Part shown: positions 26,880 through 34,471 of the stretch, one piece after another
How positions within the stretch are numbered: position 1 is the first letter of the stretch
How the letters are laid out: each line of letters begins with the position of its first letter
Origin: Flavobacterium sp. IMCC34852
GTDB lineage: Bacteria; Bacteroidota; Bacteroidia; Flavobacteriales; Flavobacteriaceae
Reading direction: 5' to 3'
NCBI RefSeq assembly: GCF_030643905.1
Contig: NZ_CP121446.1
Span: forward strand, 682,001 to 746,000
Length of the DNA: 64,000 nt
Program-made: the position numbers and the translations under genes
Notes under the pieces: generated by a model
What the model was told of the DNA's origin: nothing
Seen by the model: only the letters and a program-made list of their open reading frames with translations
Database searches by the model: none

Positions 26880-27254
26880 TTAAGAAGAAAAGGTAGGCGG
26901 ATGGAAAACGGCACCACTGTTTAAGTGAAAGTATAGATTGGTATAGTGGTTGCCAATAACATTTTTATGTTGAAAATAAGATTGTTCGGGAAGCATTGGT
27001 TTTATTTCCTGAAAGAACAAGACTTCAGTTTCTTGGAGTTGTATTTTTTTGTTGGGAGAAATGGGTTTTTCCTGTTCGGAAGCTTTGGCGAGTTCTTTCA
27101 TTAACTGACACTTTCCGTTACACTGTAATTCGGGTTTGGCTTTGTTTTCACAAAGTACTTTTGAAATGTAATCATAATTAATGATGTAATCTGCCACCGG
27201 AAGTATCGGTTTGAGGAACATTACAATTGCGACTATGATTACTAACTTTTTCAC
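26880..27254 (-). CDS. Small exported cysteine/histidine protein of unknown function
   Basis: 124 aa from a GTG start. An N-terminal hydrophobic segment (LVIIVAIVMFLKPILPV) acts as signal or anchor. The body has VLCENKAKPELQCNGKCQL with three Cys and a His-containing tail (YFQHKNVIGNHYTNLYFHL, FHPP). It lies upstream of the copper lipoprotein and receptor genes and under the divergent FNR-type site at 27289-27304. Its minus-strand -7 element TAAATTTG (27266-27259) ends 5 bases before the start codon, implying an almost leaderless mRNA. Metal binding is a guess from residues. Confidence 0.65.
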   Translation of the reverse strand: MKKLVIIVAIVMFLKPILPVADYIINYDYISKVLCENKAKPELQCNGKCQLMKELAKASEQEKPISPNKKIQLQETEVLFFQEIKPMLPEQSYFQHKNVIGNHYTNLYFHLNSGAVFHPPTFSS

Positions 27255-27288
27255 GAGACAAATTTAGGACGGAAAAAACACCTTTTTA

Positions 27289-27304
27289 TATGACTATGGT
27301 CATA
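27289..27304. promoter_or_regulatory. FNR-type inverted repeat, divergent (site 1)
   Basis: TATGACTATGGTCATA is a perfect 6+4+6 inverted repeat. Its centre (27296.5) is 37.5 bases from the last G of TAAATTTG at 27327-27334 (plus, toward the crp/fnr gene) and 37.5 bases from the last G of TAAATTTG at 27266-27259 (minus, toward the 124-aa gene). This fits class II activation near -41.5 in both directions. Confidence 0.75.
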
Positions 27305-27396
27305 TTTTTTGTAATTTTATTCGAATTAAATTTGTAACCATTCGTTGGGAGGGCTTGTAAAATAAGCGTTTTCGACTTAAAACACTCAAAATCAAA

Positions 27397-27987
27397 ATGC
27401 AAATAGACTTAGATTTACTCTTTACTTGGGGCGCTATAGCTAAGGAATATAAAAAAGGCGAAATGATTTTTTGTGAGGATGAAATGGCTAATTTTTATTT
27501 CCAAATTATTGAAGGCAGTGTTCGAATGTACAATTCCAATGACGAAGGCAAAGAGTTTACCCAAGGGTACTTTTTGGCGGGGCAGAGTTTTGGGGAACCG
27601 CCTTTATTTATAAATGAAATGTATCCTTCTACCGCAGTGGCTTTTCAGGACAGCGTGGTGGTTAAATTGTCAAAGGAAAAGTTTTTGAAAATTTTGGATG
27701 AATATCCGTCGATTCAGAAACAGTTTTTAAACTTGATGTCACGGCGCATTCATTCGAAGTCGATGACGTCCAAAGACATCATCAACCAAAAGCCTGAGTT
27801 TAGGATATTGGCTTTTTTGAATGCCAACAAGAAAGGTAAAGATTCGGCTGAAAAAGAGCAAGTGCCTTTTACGCGTCAGGAGATTGCCAATTTCACCGGT
27901 TTGAGAGTGGAGACGGTTATCCGGGCTTTGTCTAAAATGGCGAAAGCTAAGAAAGTCGACATTATCAATCATAAAATATATTACTAA
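27397..27987 (+). CDS. Crp/Fnr family transcriptional regulator
   Basis: 196 aa. The N-terminal cyclic-nucleotide-like beta barrel spans about residues 10-115 (YFQIIEGSVRMY, GQSFGEPPLF). The C-terminal winged helix has TRQEIANFTGLRVETVIRAL near residues 160-180. The recognition helix keeps the FNR-type V-E-T-x-x-R, with Ile where FNR has Ser. The four Fe-S cysteines of FNR are absent, with only one Cys near position 26, so it is closer to DNR/NnrR-type NO regulators. Its own promoter carries the TATGAC-N4-GTCATA box, pointing to autoregulation. It shares one base with the next gene (TAATG). Confidence 0.9.
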   Translation: MQIDLDLLFTWGAIAKEYKKGEMIFCEDEMANFYFQIIEGSVRMYNSNDEGKEFTQGYFLAGQSFGEPPLFINEMYPSTAVAFQDSVVVKLSKEKFLKILDEYPSIQKQFLNLMSRRIHSKSMTSKDIINQKPEFRILAFLNANKKGKDSAEKEQVPFTRQEIANFTGLRVETVIRALSKMAKAKKVDIINHKIYY

Positions 27988-29234
27988 TGACCTTTAATGC
28001 CAAGTTCTGGTTGAAATTTTCCCTACTCAATTTGTTGATTGTAGCATTATTAGGGCTTTTGATGCGGTATAAAATAGGTTTTGAATTTCCTTTTTTGAAC
28101 CAAAAGAACTTACAGCATTCCCATTCTCATTTTGCATTTGCCGGTTGGATCAGCCATACGTTGATGGTGTTGATGGTGGGGTTTTTGGAGAAGAAAGGGA
28201 AAAGGGAAAAGGGAAAAGGGATAAGGTGGACAAATTATAATAAGATTCTATTGGCCAATTTAATTTGTGCCTATGGGATGTTGGTTTTCTTTATTGTTCA
28301 GGGTTATGGCGCTTTTTCGATAGCATTTTCTACCGCTTCGATAGTGGTATCTTATGTTTTTGGATACCGGTATTGGAAAGATTTGAAGCTGGTTGACGCT
28401 ACTTCGTTTTCGATTCCTTGGTTTAAAGGCGCGATTTTTTTCAATGTGATTTCTTCTTTGGGCACTTTTGCTTTGGCGTATATGATGGCGACCCAAAACC
28501 TCCATCAAAATGAATATTTGGCATCTATTTATTACTATTTGCATTTTCAATATAACGGTTGGTTTTTCTTTGCCTGTATGGGATTGTTGGTGTATTTTCT
28601 CGATTTAAAAGCCACCGATTCGCCTTTGTATACCAAAGTGTTTTGGCTGTTTTTTATCGCTTGTATTCCGGCATATTTTTTATCGACGCTGTGGTTGGAT
28701 TTGCCGTTGTGGATTTATATTCTAACCGTAATGGCTGCTTTCCTTCAAGTGTTTGCCTGGTTTCTGTTTTTGCTCAGGGTTATCAAAACTAAAAAAACCG
28801 TTTTTGAAAACTATCCGTTCTTTCTGCGTTACATTATCGTGTTTGTGGCTTTGGCTTTTAGTGTGAAATTGTTGTTGCAATTGGGTTCGACTGTCCCGGC
28901 GCTCAGTCAGTTGGCTTTTGGTTTCCGACCTATAGTGATAGCCTATTTGCACTTGGTGTTATTGGCAGTTATCAGTTTGTTTTTGTTGTTTTACATTTAC
29001 ATCAATCATTTCTTCTTTATCCGTAAATCCATTAAATTCGGAATTACCCTTTTTTCTGTGGGTGTTTTTTTAAACGAGTTGGTATTGGCTGTTCAAGGCG
29101 TTGCTTCGTTTAGTTATACCTTAATTCCTTGGGTCAACGAATCGCTTTTTGTGATTTCAGCCTTGATGGTTTCGGGGATTGCTATCACTGCTTTTTATTC
29201 GATAAAAAAAGTTGAAATTCCCGCAGTTTTATGA
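27987..29234 (+). CDS. Polytopic membrane protein, heme-copper-oxidase/NorB-like, unknown function
   Basis: 415 aa with about 12 membrane segments. Histidines sit where heme ligands would be expected: QHSHSHFAFAGW near residue 41, YYLHFQYNGWFF near 188 and AYLHLVLLAV near 320. This resembles subunit I of heme-copper oxidases but is not a full match, as no HH metal pair was seen. It is translationally coupled to the Crp/Fnr regulator and stands at the head of the NO-reduction genes, so a role in NO metabolism or heme/copper handling is likely. A cytoplasmic loop near residues 70-78 (GKREKGKG) is encoded by a heptanucleotide repeat. Confidence 0.7.
   Translation: MTFNAKFWLKFSLLNLLIVALLGLLMRYKIGFEFPFLNQKNLQHSHSHFAFAGWISHTLMVLMVGFLEKKGKREKGKGIRWTNYNKILLANLICAYGMLVFFIVQGYGAFSIAFSTASIVVSYVFGYRYWKDLKLVDATSFSIPWFKGAIFFNVISSLGTFALAYMMATQNLHQNEYLASIYYYLHFQYNGWFFFACMGLLVYFLDLKATDSPLYTKVFWLFFIACIPAYFLSTLWLDLPLWIYILTVMAAFLQVFAWFLFLLRVIKTKKTVFENYPFFLRYIIVFVALAFSVKLLLQLGSTVPALSQLAFGFRPIVIAYLHLVLLAVISLFLLFYIYINHFFFIRKSIKFGITLFSVGVFLNELVLAVQGVASFSYTLIPWVNESLFVISALMVSGIAITAFYSIKKVEIPAVL
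28197..28217 (+). repeat. GGGAAAA heptanucleotide tandem repeat inside a coding region
   Basis: Three exact GGGAAAA copies are followed by a degenerate GGGATAA, inside the 415-aa membrane protein gene. Gain or loss of one 7-base unit would shift the reading frame. Confidence 0.75.
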
Positions 29235-29245
29235 GTTCAATCATA
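29230..29245 (+). promoter_or_regulatory. FNR-type inverted repeat upstream of the fasciclin gene (site 2)
   Basis: TATGAGTTCAATCATA departs from TATGAY-N4-RTCATA in one base. It overlaps the stop of the previous gene. Its centre is 36.5 bases from the last G of TACTTTG (29268-29274), and the fasciclin ATG follows at 29301. Confidence 0.65.
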
Positions 29246-29300
29246 AAATAACTGTTTCATAGTTAGGTACTTTGTGTGTATAAACCAAGTATTTATTATT

Positions 29301-29852
29301 ATGAAAAATTCCATTAAAATTTTGCTCTTAGCTTGCTTTTTTGCTGCTGTAGGTTGCAAACAAAGCAGTGAAACCCCAACAGAATCTACCGAAAGCGCAC
29401 CGGCCCAAAATGTGGGACAAGAAGGTGTAAAAGATGAAACGTCTAATCCTAATATCGTTCAGGTGGCTTCGGGAAGTAAAGACCACACAACCTTAGTAGC
29501 GGCTGTTAAAGCGGCCGAATTGGTTACTTCTTTAAGTAATGCCGGACCATTTACCGTTTTTGCACCAACCAATGCTGCTTTTGATAAATTACCGGCCGGA
29601 ACGGTTGACGGTTTGTTAAAACCCGAGAAAAAAGCCGATTTGCAAAACGTTTTAGGCTACCACACTTATGTAGGCACTTTGAAAGTTGAATACATGCAAG
29701 ACGGACAGGAGTTTGACATGGTGTATGGCGGTAAAGTGAAAATTACCAAGCAAGGCGAAAAAACCTTTGTCAACGGTTCTGAAATAGTCGCTTCTATCGA
29801 AACCTCCAACGGGATTATTCACGTGATTGGAGACGTCTTACTTCCAAAATAG
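29301..29852 (+). CDS. Fasciclin-domain lipoprotein
   Basis: About 183 aa from the ATG giving MKNSIKILLL; nine extra codons upstream start with a non-ATG codon. Lipobox AAVGC near residue 19, then a Ser/Thr/Glu-rich linker. The fasciclin domain follows: TLVAAVKAAELVTSL, the FTVFAPTNAAFDKLP signature, and the closing SNGIIHVIGDVLLPK. Fasciclin domains usually mediate adhesion or ligand binding, and their role in bacteria is little known. The gene has its own FNR-type site and lies between the regulator unit and norCB, so it belongs to the NO/anoxia regulon. Its part in it is unknown. Confidence 0.88.
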   Translation: MKNSIKILLLACFFAAVGCKQSSETPTESTESAPAQNVGQEGVKDETSNPNIVQVASGSKDHTTLVAAVKAAELVTSLSNAGPFTVFAPTNAAFDKLPAGTVDGLLKPEKKADLQNVLGYHTYVGTLKVEYMQDGQEFDMVYGGKVKITKQGEKTFVNGSEIVASIETSNGIIHVIGDVLLPK

Positions 29853-29898
29853 GATAATTATTAATTCAAATCTTGTTTTTCTTTTTTGAAAGGGAAAA

Positions 29899-29928
29899 GG
29901 CGTGAAAGTTGTCATTCACGCCTTTTTT
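29899..29928 (+). terminator. Intrinsic terminator of the fasciclin gene
   Basis: GGCGTGAA / TTCACGCC has a perfect 8-bp stem and an 8-base loop, followed by six T, 47 bases after the stop. It abuts the norC regulatory site. Confidence 0.9.
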
Positions 29929-29943
29929 GTGATTAAAATCATA
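29928..29943 (+). promoter_or_regulatory. FNR-type inverted repeat upstream of norC (site 3)
   Basis: TGTGATTAAAATCATA matches the T[A/G]TGAT-N4-ATCATA pattern. Its centre is 36.5 bases from the last G of a TTTG (29969-29972), and the norC ATG is at 29999. Confidence 0.75.
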
Positions 29944-29998
29944 AGCAATCGCTTTTTGTTTGCTTCTCTTTGCACTACCAATTCAATGTCTTTCGGCT

Positions 29999-30433
29999 AT
30001 GACTCCACCGAGAAAATACCTATTCTTAATACTGCTGTTGCTGGCTTTGTTTTCAAGTTACAATTACATTATTTATACCGATACCTCGGCTTATGGTGCG
30101 GTTCGATTGTCGGGAAAAGCAGTTCAGGGCGAGAAACTTTGGCTGGATAACAATTGCCATTCCTGTCACCAAATTTACGGCTTGGGCGGTTATCTCGGTC
30201 CCGATTTGACCAATGTCTATTCCTTTAGAAAGCGGGATGATAAGTTTTTGAAATCAATGTTCAACAGTGGTATCAAAGCCATGCCGCAATTTGATTTTAA
30301 TGAAACAGAAAAAGAAGAATTGCTGCAATTTTTAATCGAAATAGACCAAACGGGACAGTATCCGAATACCAAAGCTCAAATTGAAGCTGACGGTTGGGTC
30401 AAAATTGAAAACCAAAATAAAACGCATGAATAA
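29999..30433 (+). CDS. norC: Nitric oxide reductase cytochrome c subunit NorC
   Basis: About 144 aa from the ATG giving MTPPRKYLF; the 13 codons upstream begin with TTG. One N-terminal membrane anchor is followed by a periplasmic c-type cytochrome with heme motif CHSCH near residues 52-56 and a likely Met axial ligand in KAMPQF. The GGYLGPDLTNV strand is typical of NorC. It passes electrons to NorB for 2 NO to N2O. It overlaps norB by 8 bases and is driven by its own FNR-type site. Confidence 0.93.
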   Translation: MTPPRKYLFLILLLLALFSSYNYIIYTDTSAYGAVRLSGKAVQGEKLWLDNNCHSCHQIYGLGGYLGPDLTNVYSFRKRDDKFLKSMFNSGIKAMPQFDFNETEKEELLQFLIEIDQTGQYPNTKAQIEADGWVKIENQNKTHE

Positions 30434-31757
30434 TACCCGTTATCCTTTTTACTTTATTGCTGCCGGATTGCTTTCTTTGCTGTTGGGTTTGCTGTGCGGA
30501 TTGCTCGCCGGTTTCCAATATGTCATTCCCGAATTTATCAAAGAAACGCTACCGTTCAACGCACTTCGACCATTGCATACTTTGTTTGTGGTTTCATGGG
30601 TTTTGCTCACGGCCATTGGAGGTGCTTATTATTATTTGGGCCAAAATAATCCCGCAAAAGCACTCAATCAAAAGCTGATCAAGAGTCACTTTTGGTTGTT
30701 TATCCTTACCGGATTCGGCATTGCAGTATCTTATTTGTTTCAAAATTTTGCCGGAAAAGAATACCTCGAATTCCCAAGCTATTTCTATTTCCCGATTGTG
30801 TTGGGCTGGATTTTATTCGGTATTACCTACTTCAAAAATTTAGCGGTTTCTTTCAAGAGTTGGCCGGTTTACTACTGGATGTGGGCAACAGGCATCGTCT
30901 TGATGGTTTACCATTTCACCGAAGCCCATTTGTGGTTGCTGCCTTATTTTAAAGAACATTTTGTGCAAAATGTGGCCCTGCAATGGAAAGCCGGCGGTTC
31001 GTATGTAGGTTCTTGGAATATGCTGGTTTATGGTACGGCAATCTATATTATGGCTAAAATAGGGAATGATGACCGCTATGCTAAATCAGGGAAGGCGTTT
31101 TTCTTTTACTTTTTAGGATTGACCAACTTGATGTTTGGCTGGGCGCATCACGTTTATATTGTTCCTACAGCGCCATGGATTCGCTATCTCGCTTACGGCA
31201 TCAGCATGACCGAATGGATTATATTGTTTTCAATTGTTTACGACTGGAAAAAAAATTTGGGGAAGGAAACAAAAACGGCATTTCCTTTGGCATATCAATT
31301 CATGCTTTTGGCTGATTTCTGGGTGTTTTTAAACATTATTTTAGCCCTTGTGATTTCTATACCGGCCATTAATTTATTCACGCATGGCACGCATATTACA
31401 GTGGCGCATTCGATGGGAACCACCATTGGAATTAACACTTTGATATTGCTGTCTTCGGTCACTTATATTTTGGAATCAAATAAGGGTTTGGGTGCCGTAA
31501 GAAGAATTCAAATCGGGATTCGCTTTTTCCATATTTCGTTTTTACTTTTCTGGATTAGTTTATTGTTGATGGGGGTTAAAAAAGCGTATTGGACCCATTT
31601 TAATCAAGTACTTTCCTTTGCCCAATTTCAAGAAGGAATGCATTGGTTTTATGTGCTTTTTGTGCTTTTCGGTTTGGGAATTTTGGCAGGATTGTATCTG
31701 ATTGTCTTTGAACTGCTGAAAAATATTAAAAAACAACTCGTTTCATTGCCGAGATGA
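30426..31757 (+). CDS. norB: Nitric oxide reductase catalytic subunit NorB, variant active site
   Basis: About 443 aa from the ATG giving MNNTRYPFYF. Twelve membrane segments. Heme and metal ligands are visible: RPLHTLF near residue 48, HLWLLPYF near 167, GWAHHVY near 240, THGTHITVAHS near 320. In classical cNOR the first FeB His is followed by Glu at +4 (HLWVEGVWE), and here that position is Leu and the +8 Glu is Lys. A Glu just before the His (FTEAHLW) and one at +9 remain. The subunit reduces NO to N2O in the inner membrane. Assignment as a NOR rests on norC linkage and the His pattern. Confidence 0.88.
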   Translation: MNNTRYPFYFIAAGLLSLLLGLLCGLLAGFQYVIPEFIKETLPFNALRPLHTLFVVSWVLLTAIGGAYYYLGQNNPAKALNQKLIKSHFWLFILTGFGIAVSYLFQNFAGKEYLEFPSYFYFPIVLGWILFGITYFKNLAVSFKSWPVYYWMWATGIVLMVYHFTEAHLWLLPYFKEHFVQNVALQWKAGGSYVGSWNMLVYGTAIYIMAKIGNDDRYAKSGKAFFFYFLGLTNLMFGWAHHVYIVPTAPWIRYLAYGISMTEWIILFSIVYDWKKNLGKETKTAFPLAYQFMLLADFWVFLNIILALVISIPAINLFTHGTHITVAHSMGTTIGINTLILLSSVTYILESNKGLGAVRRIQIGIRFFHISFLLFWISLLLMGVKKAYWTHFNQVLSFAQFQEGMHWFYVLFVLFGLGILAGLYLIVFELLKNIKKQLVSLPR

Positions 31758-31768
31758 CATATATCATA
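31753..31768 (+). promoter_or_regulatory. FNR-type inverted repeat upstream of the 604-aa gene (site 4)
   Basis: GATGACATATATCATA has one arm mismatch to TATGAY-N4-RTCATA and overlaps the norB stop. Its centre is 36.5 bases from the G of a degenerate AAAATTCG (31790-31797). The start codon is at 31821. Confidence 0.55.
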
Positions 31769-31820
31769 CTTTATCCGGAATGATTTTGCAAAATTCGCCC
31801 CTTATTTAAAACGTTACCAC

Positions 31821-33635
31821 ATGACTACTACGAAAAACATCCATACTTTCCACATACCCGTAATGGGTTTGGCTTATACCATTGACAGCCCGATTCGCGT
31901 AGCACAATACGGAATTTCCTCTGTAATCTCCATCACCGATGATGAACTGATAGAAAAGATGCGTGCTTTTTACAGTAAAAAATTTAGCTTGCCTTACCAG
32001 GAAATTACTCAAAAATGCCATGACTATCGGGCGGAACGCATCAAGCACTATTTGAACATGGTGGATAAAATCGTCAAAGATAAGTTTGAAAGTTTTAAAA
32101 ACGAGTTGGCGGAAAACAAAACCGCTTTGGAAAACTACATTGCCTTATTGCCCAATAAATCCGAATTGAAAAAGGGACTGCAAAAGTTCATCGATGAAGG
32201 GTTGTTGATAAAAGAATCGGTGAAGAATTACTTGGCCGAACACTTTTCGCCCGGTGAGATAGATGTGAATATCATGACCAAAGTGGATAAGGATAATTTT
32301 GATAAAAACGAGCAATTGCCGGTTGAATTTAACGATGCTCATGCTTCTTTGCGCGGTTTTGCCGAGAGCGATTTGAACTCTTCAGTGGTTCTTTCGGCGG
32401 GCATGAATCCGAGATTGTACAGCTATTTTGAGCAGTTTCCGGTGTTTTATCCTGATGCTCACGGACAATTACCAAAGAAAATAATATTGAAAGTAAGCGA
32501 CTTTCGTTCGGCGATGATTCAAGGGAATTTCTTGGCCAAAAAAGGGCTTTGGGTTTCGGAATACCGTATTGAATCCGGCTTGAATTGCGGCGGACATGCG
32601 TTTGCTACCGATGGTTTTTTAATGGGACCGATTATGGAAGAATTCAAAACCAAGAAAGACCAATTAATCCAATCCGCTCATGAGTTGATGGTGAAGGCTT
32701 TGGCCGCTAAAAACCTTCCTGTTCCGGCGCAGCCCTTCGACTTAAAAATTACAGCCCAAGGCGGAGTTGGAACGGCTGAAGAGCACGAGTTTTTGTTGAC
32801 TCATTTTGAAATGAATGCTGTAGGCTGGGGTTCGCCTTTTTTATTGGTTCCCGAAGCGACATCGGTAGATGAAGAAACCAGAACGCTTTTGGCGAAAGCC
32901 CAAGAAAAAGATTTTTACCTGAGTGACATCTCGCCGCTGGGAGTTCCGTTTAATTCCGTAAAAGGGATGAGTAATGATCTTTGGAAACAAAAACGCATTG
33001 ACGAAAACAAAGCCGGAAGTTCATGCCCGAAAAAACTATTAGCACTAAGCAAAGAATACGATCCGCAAGGCATTTGTACTGCTTCTAAAAAATACCAGGA
33101 TATTAAATTGGCTGAATTAGAAGCGCAAAAAGACCGATTAACTGAATTAGAAATTGAGAAAAAACAGCACAAGATATTTGAAAAATCGTGTCTGTGCGTC
33201 GGTTTGGCCAATGCTTCTTACATGGAAAACAATCTCGAAGTCAAAGGACAACAGCAAGGTGTGGTGATTTGTCCCGGACCGAATTTGGCGTATTTTGACC
33301 GCGTCGTTTCTTTGGCCGATATGGTGAAACACATTTACGGCAACGCCAATGTAATGCCTGATTTGAAGCGACCGAATATGTTTGTCAATGAGTTGAAAAT
33401 GTATGTTGATTATTTGAAAAATGAATTGGACCAGTTTACCGATGATTTTACGACAGCACAACTTAAAAAATGGAATGCTTTTAAAAGCAATTTGCTTTCG
33501 GGAATTGAGTATTACTCGGATTTGTTTGTCAACACCGATTTTTTCAGCAAGGAAAAAACGGTTATTGAGCAACAGTTACAGTTTTACAAGTCAGAAGTCA
33601 ACGGGATTACTTTGCCTGTTTTGGAAGCCGTATGA
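31821..33635 (+). CDS. Conserved 604-aa protein with nitronate-monooxygenase-like TIM-barrel motifs, unknown function
   Basis: The start HIPVMGLAYTIDSPIRVAQY and the middle GGHAFATDGF plus ITAQGGVGTAEEH recall FMN-dependent 2-nitropropane dioxygenase / enoyl-reductase TIM barrels (PVMG..DSP.RVA, GGHA, GG.GTAE). A helical insert of about 100 residues (70-170) lies after the first strand. Cysteines SSCPKK near 395, GIC near 415 and KSCLC near 455 could hold an Fe-S cluster. There is no signal or membrane segment, so it is cytoplasmic. It follows norB with its own FNR-type site, so it is tied to NO respiration. The substrate is unknown; it could be a new flavin or Fe-S enzyme acting on nitro or nitroso compounds. 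Confidence 0.65.
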   Translation: MTTTKNIHTFHIPVMGLAYTIDSPIRVAQYGISSVISITDDELIEKMRAFYSKKFSLPYQEITQKCHDYRAERIKHYLNMVDKIVKDKFESFKNELAENKTALENYIALLPNKSELKKGLQKFIDEGLLIKESVKNYLAEHFSPGEIDVNIMTKVDKDNFDKNEQLPVEFNDAHASLRGFAESDLNSSVVLSAGMNPRLYSYFEQFPVFYPDAHGQLPKKIILKVSDFRSAMIQGNFLAKKGLWVSEYRIESGLNCGGHAFATDGFLMGPIMEEFKTKKDQLIQSAHELMVKALAAKNLPVPAQPFDLKITAQGGVGTAEEHEFLLTHFEMNAVGWGSPFLLVPEATSVDEETRTLLAKAQEKDFYLSDISPLGVPFNSVKGMSNDLWKQKRIDENKAGSSCPKKLLALSKEYDPQGICTASKKYQDIKLAELEAQKDRLTELEIEKKQHKIFEKSCLCVGLANASYMENNLEVKGQQQGVVICPGPNLAYFDRVVSLADMVKHIYGNANVMPDLKRPNMFVNELKMYVDYLKNELDQFTDDFTTAQLKKWNAFKSNLLSGIEYYSDLFVNTDFFSKEKTVIEQQLQFYKSEVNGITLPVLEAV

Positions 33636-33636
33636 T

Positions 33637-34311
33637 TTACCGAAGCACAATTTTCACAGCCGTGTTGACCGGCAAATGGTTCTCTAAACGGGTGTGTGAA
33701 TTGGGCAATTTTCCGATGGTTTCTACATTGTTTTTGAAATGTTGGATGTAATAGGTTCCGGTATATTCATTGAATTTTAGGTAATCAATCATGTCTTTGA
33801 CTTCCTCTTTGGCCAGCAGTTCAGAATGGTAAGTGGTGCGAATTTCAAAAGGAATATTCGTTTTGAAGAGCAACTGTACGGATTGCTCAAATTGGTCATA
33901 CAAATCCGTTTGGGTAATTGACAGGAAAGATTCTCGGGTAGATTTAAAATCCAGCGCTACATAATCTAGCAACTTTTGTTCTATGAGCGATTGTAAAACG
34001 TCGGGTTTAGAACCGTTGGTGTCTACTTTTACTAAAAATCCCATGGCTTTTACCAAGCGTATTTGTTCTATAATGTCTTTGTGAATTAAGCATTCACCAC
34101 CGCTAAAGACTACCGCATCCAGCAAACCTCTTCGGGTTTCCAAAAAAGAGATCATTTCGGAAAAGGTAAATTTGCCTTTCCCGAAAACAATCTCAGGATT
34201 ATAGCAATACAAACACCGCATATTGCATCCGGCATACCACAGGATACAAGCAGATTTGTCCGGATAGTCCAATAGGGTAAACGGGGTTATATTGCTGACT
34301 GATTTAACCAT
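33637..34311 (-). CDS. nrdG: Anaerobic ribonucleotide reductase activating enzyme NrdG
   Basis: 224 aa. A radical-SAM protein with the CxxxCxxC cluster motif (CNMRCLYC) near residues 29-36, followed by FSGGECL (SAM-binding GGE). It makes the glycyl radical of NrdD under anoxia. Its ATG overlaps the stop of the small glycyl-radical ORF by 8 bases, so nrdD, this ORF and nrdG are translated as a coupled set. Convergent with the 604-aa gene. Confidence 0.95.
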   Translation of the reverse strand: MVKSVSNITPFTLLDYPDKSACILWYAGCNMRCLYCYNPEIVFGKGKFTFSEMISFLETRRGLLDAVVFSGGECLIHKDIIEQIRLVKAMGFLVKVDTNGSKPDVLQSLIEQKLLDYVALDFKSTRESFLSITQTDLYDQFEQSVQLLFKTNIPFEIRTTYHSELLAKEEVKDMIDYLKFNEYTGTYYIQHFKNNVETIGKLPNSHTRLENHLPVNTAVKIVLR

Positions 34312-34471
34312 TTGGACATTCTTTAAAATGGAGCCGCTGCTTGTGTTCGCCTTTTTTTCCGATGTTAAAGCTTTCCACCGGTCGATGGTACCCCATTACT
34401 CTGGTGTATACGAGGCATTTTGTTCTGGATTGTTGGTGTTGTTCCAACAGTTCATTGGTCTTGGTTTTCAT
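34304..34471 (-). CDS. Separate glycyl-radical domain of anaerobic ribonucleotide reductase (55 aa)
   Basis: A short frame encodes 55 residues. The stretch YTRVMGYHRPVESFNIGKKG, followed by EHKQR, matches the C-terminal glycyl-radical loop of class III reductases (R-V-x-G-Y, then N-x-G-K and E-x-x-x-R). The radical Gly would be residue 27. It overlaps the end of nrdD by 20 bases in another frame, and its stop overlaps the nrdG start by 8 bases. The large ORF ends just after the zinc-site cysteines and lacks this loop, so the enzyme must either use two chains, join them by frameshifting, or be broken. The intact coupling argues for a true split gene. Confidence 0.8.
   Translation of the reverse strand: MKTKTNELLEQHQQSRTKCLVYTRVMGYHRPVESFNIGKKGEHKQRLHFKECPNG

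Noticed and set aside
27397..27987. Oxygen-sensing FNR with [4Fe-4S] cluster
   Set aside because: Only one Cys is present; FNR needs four.
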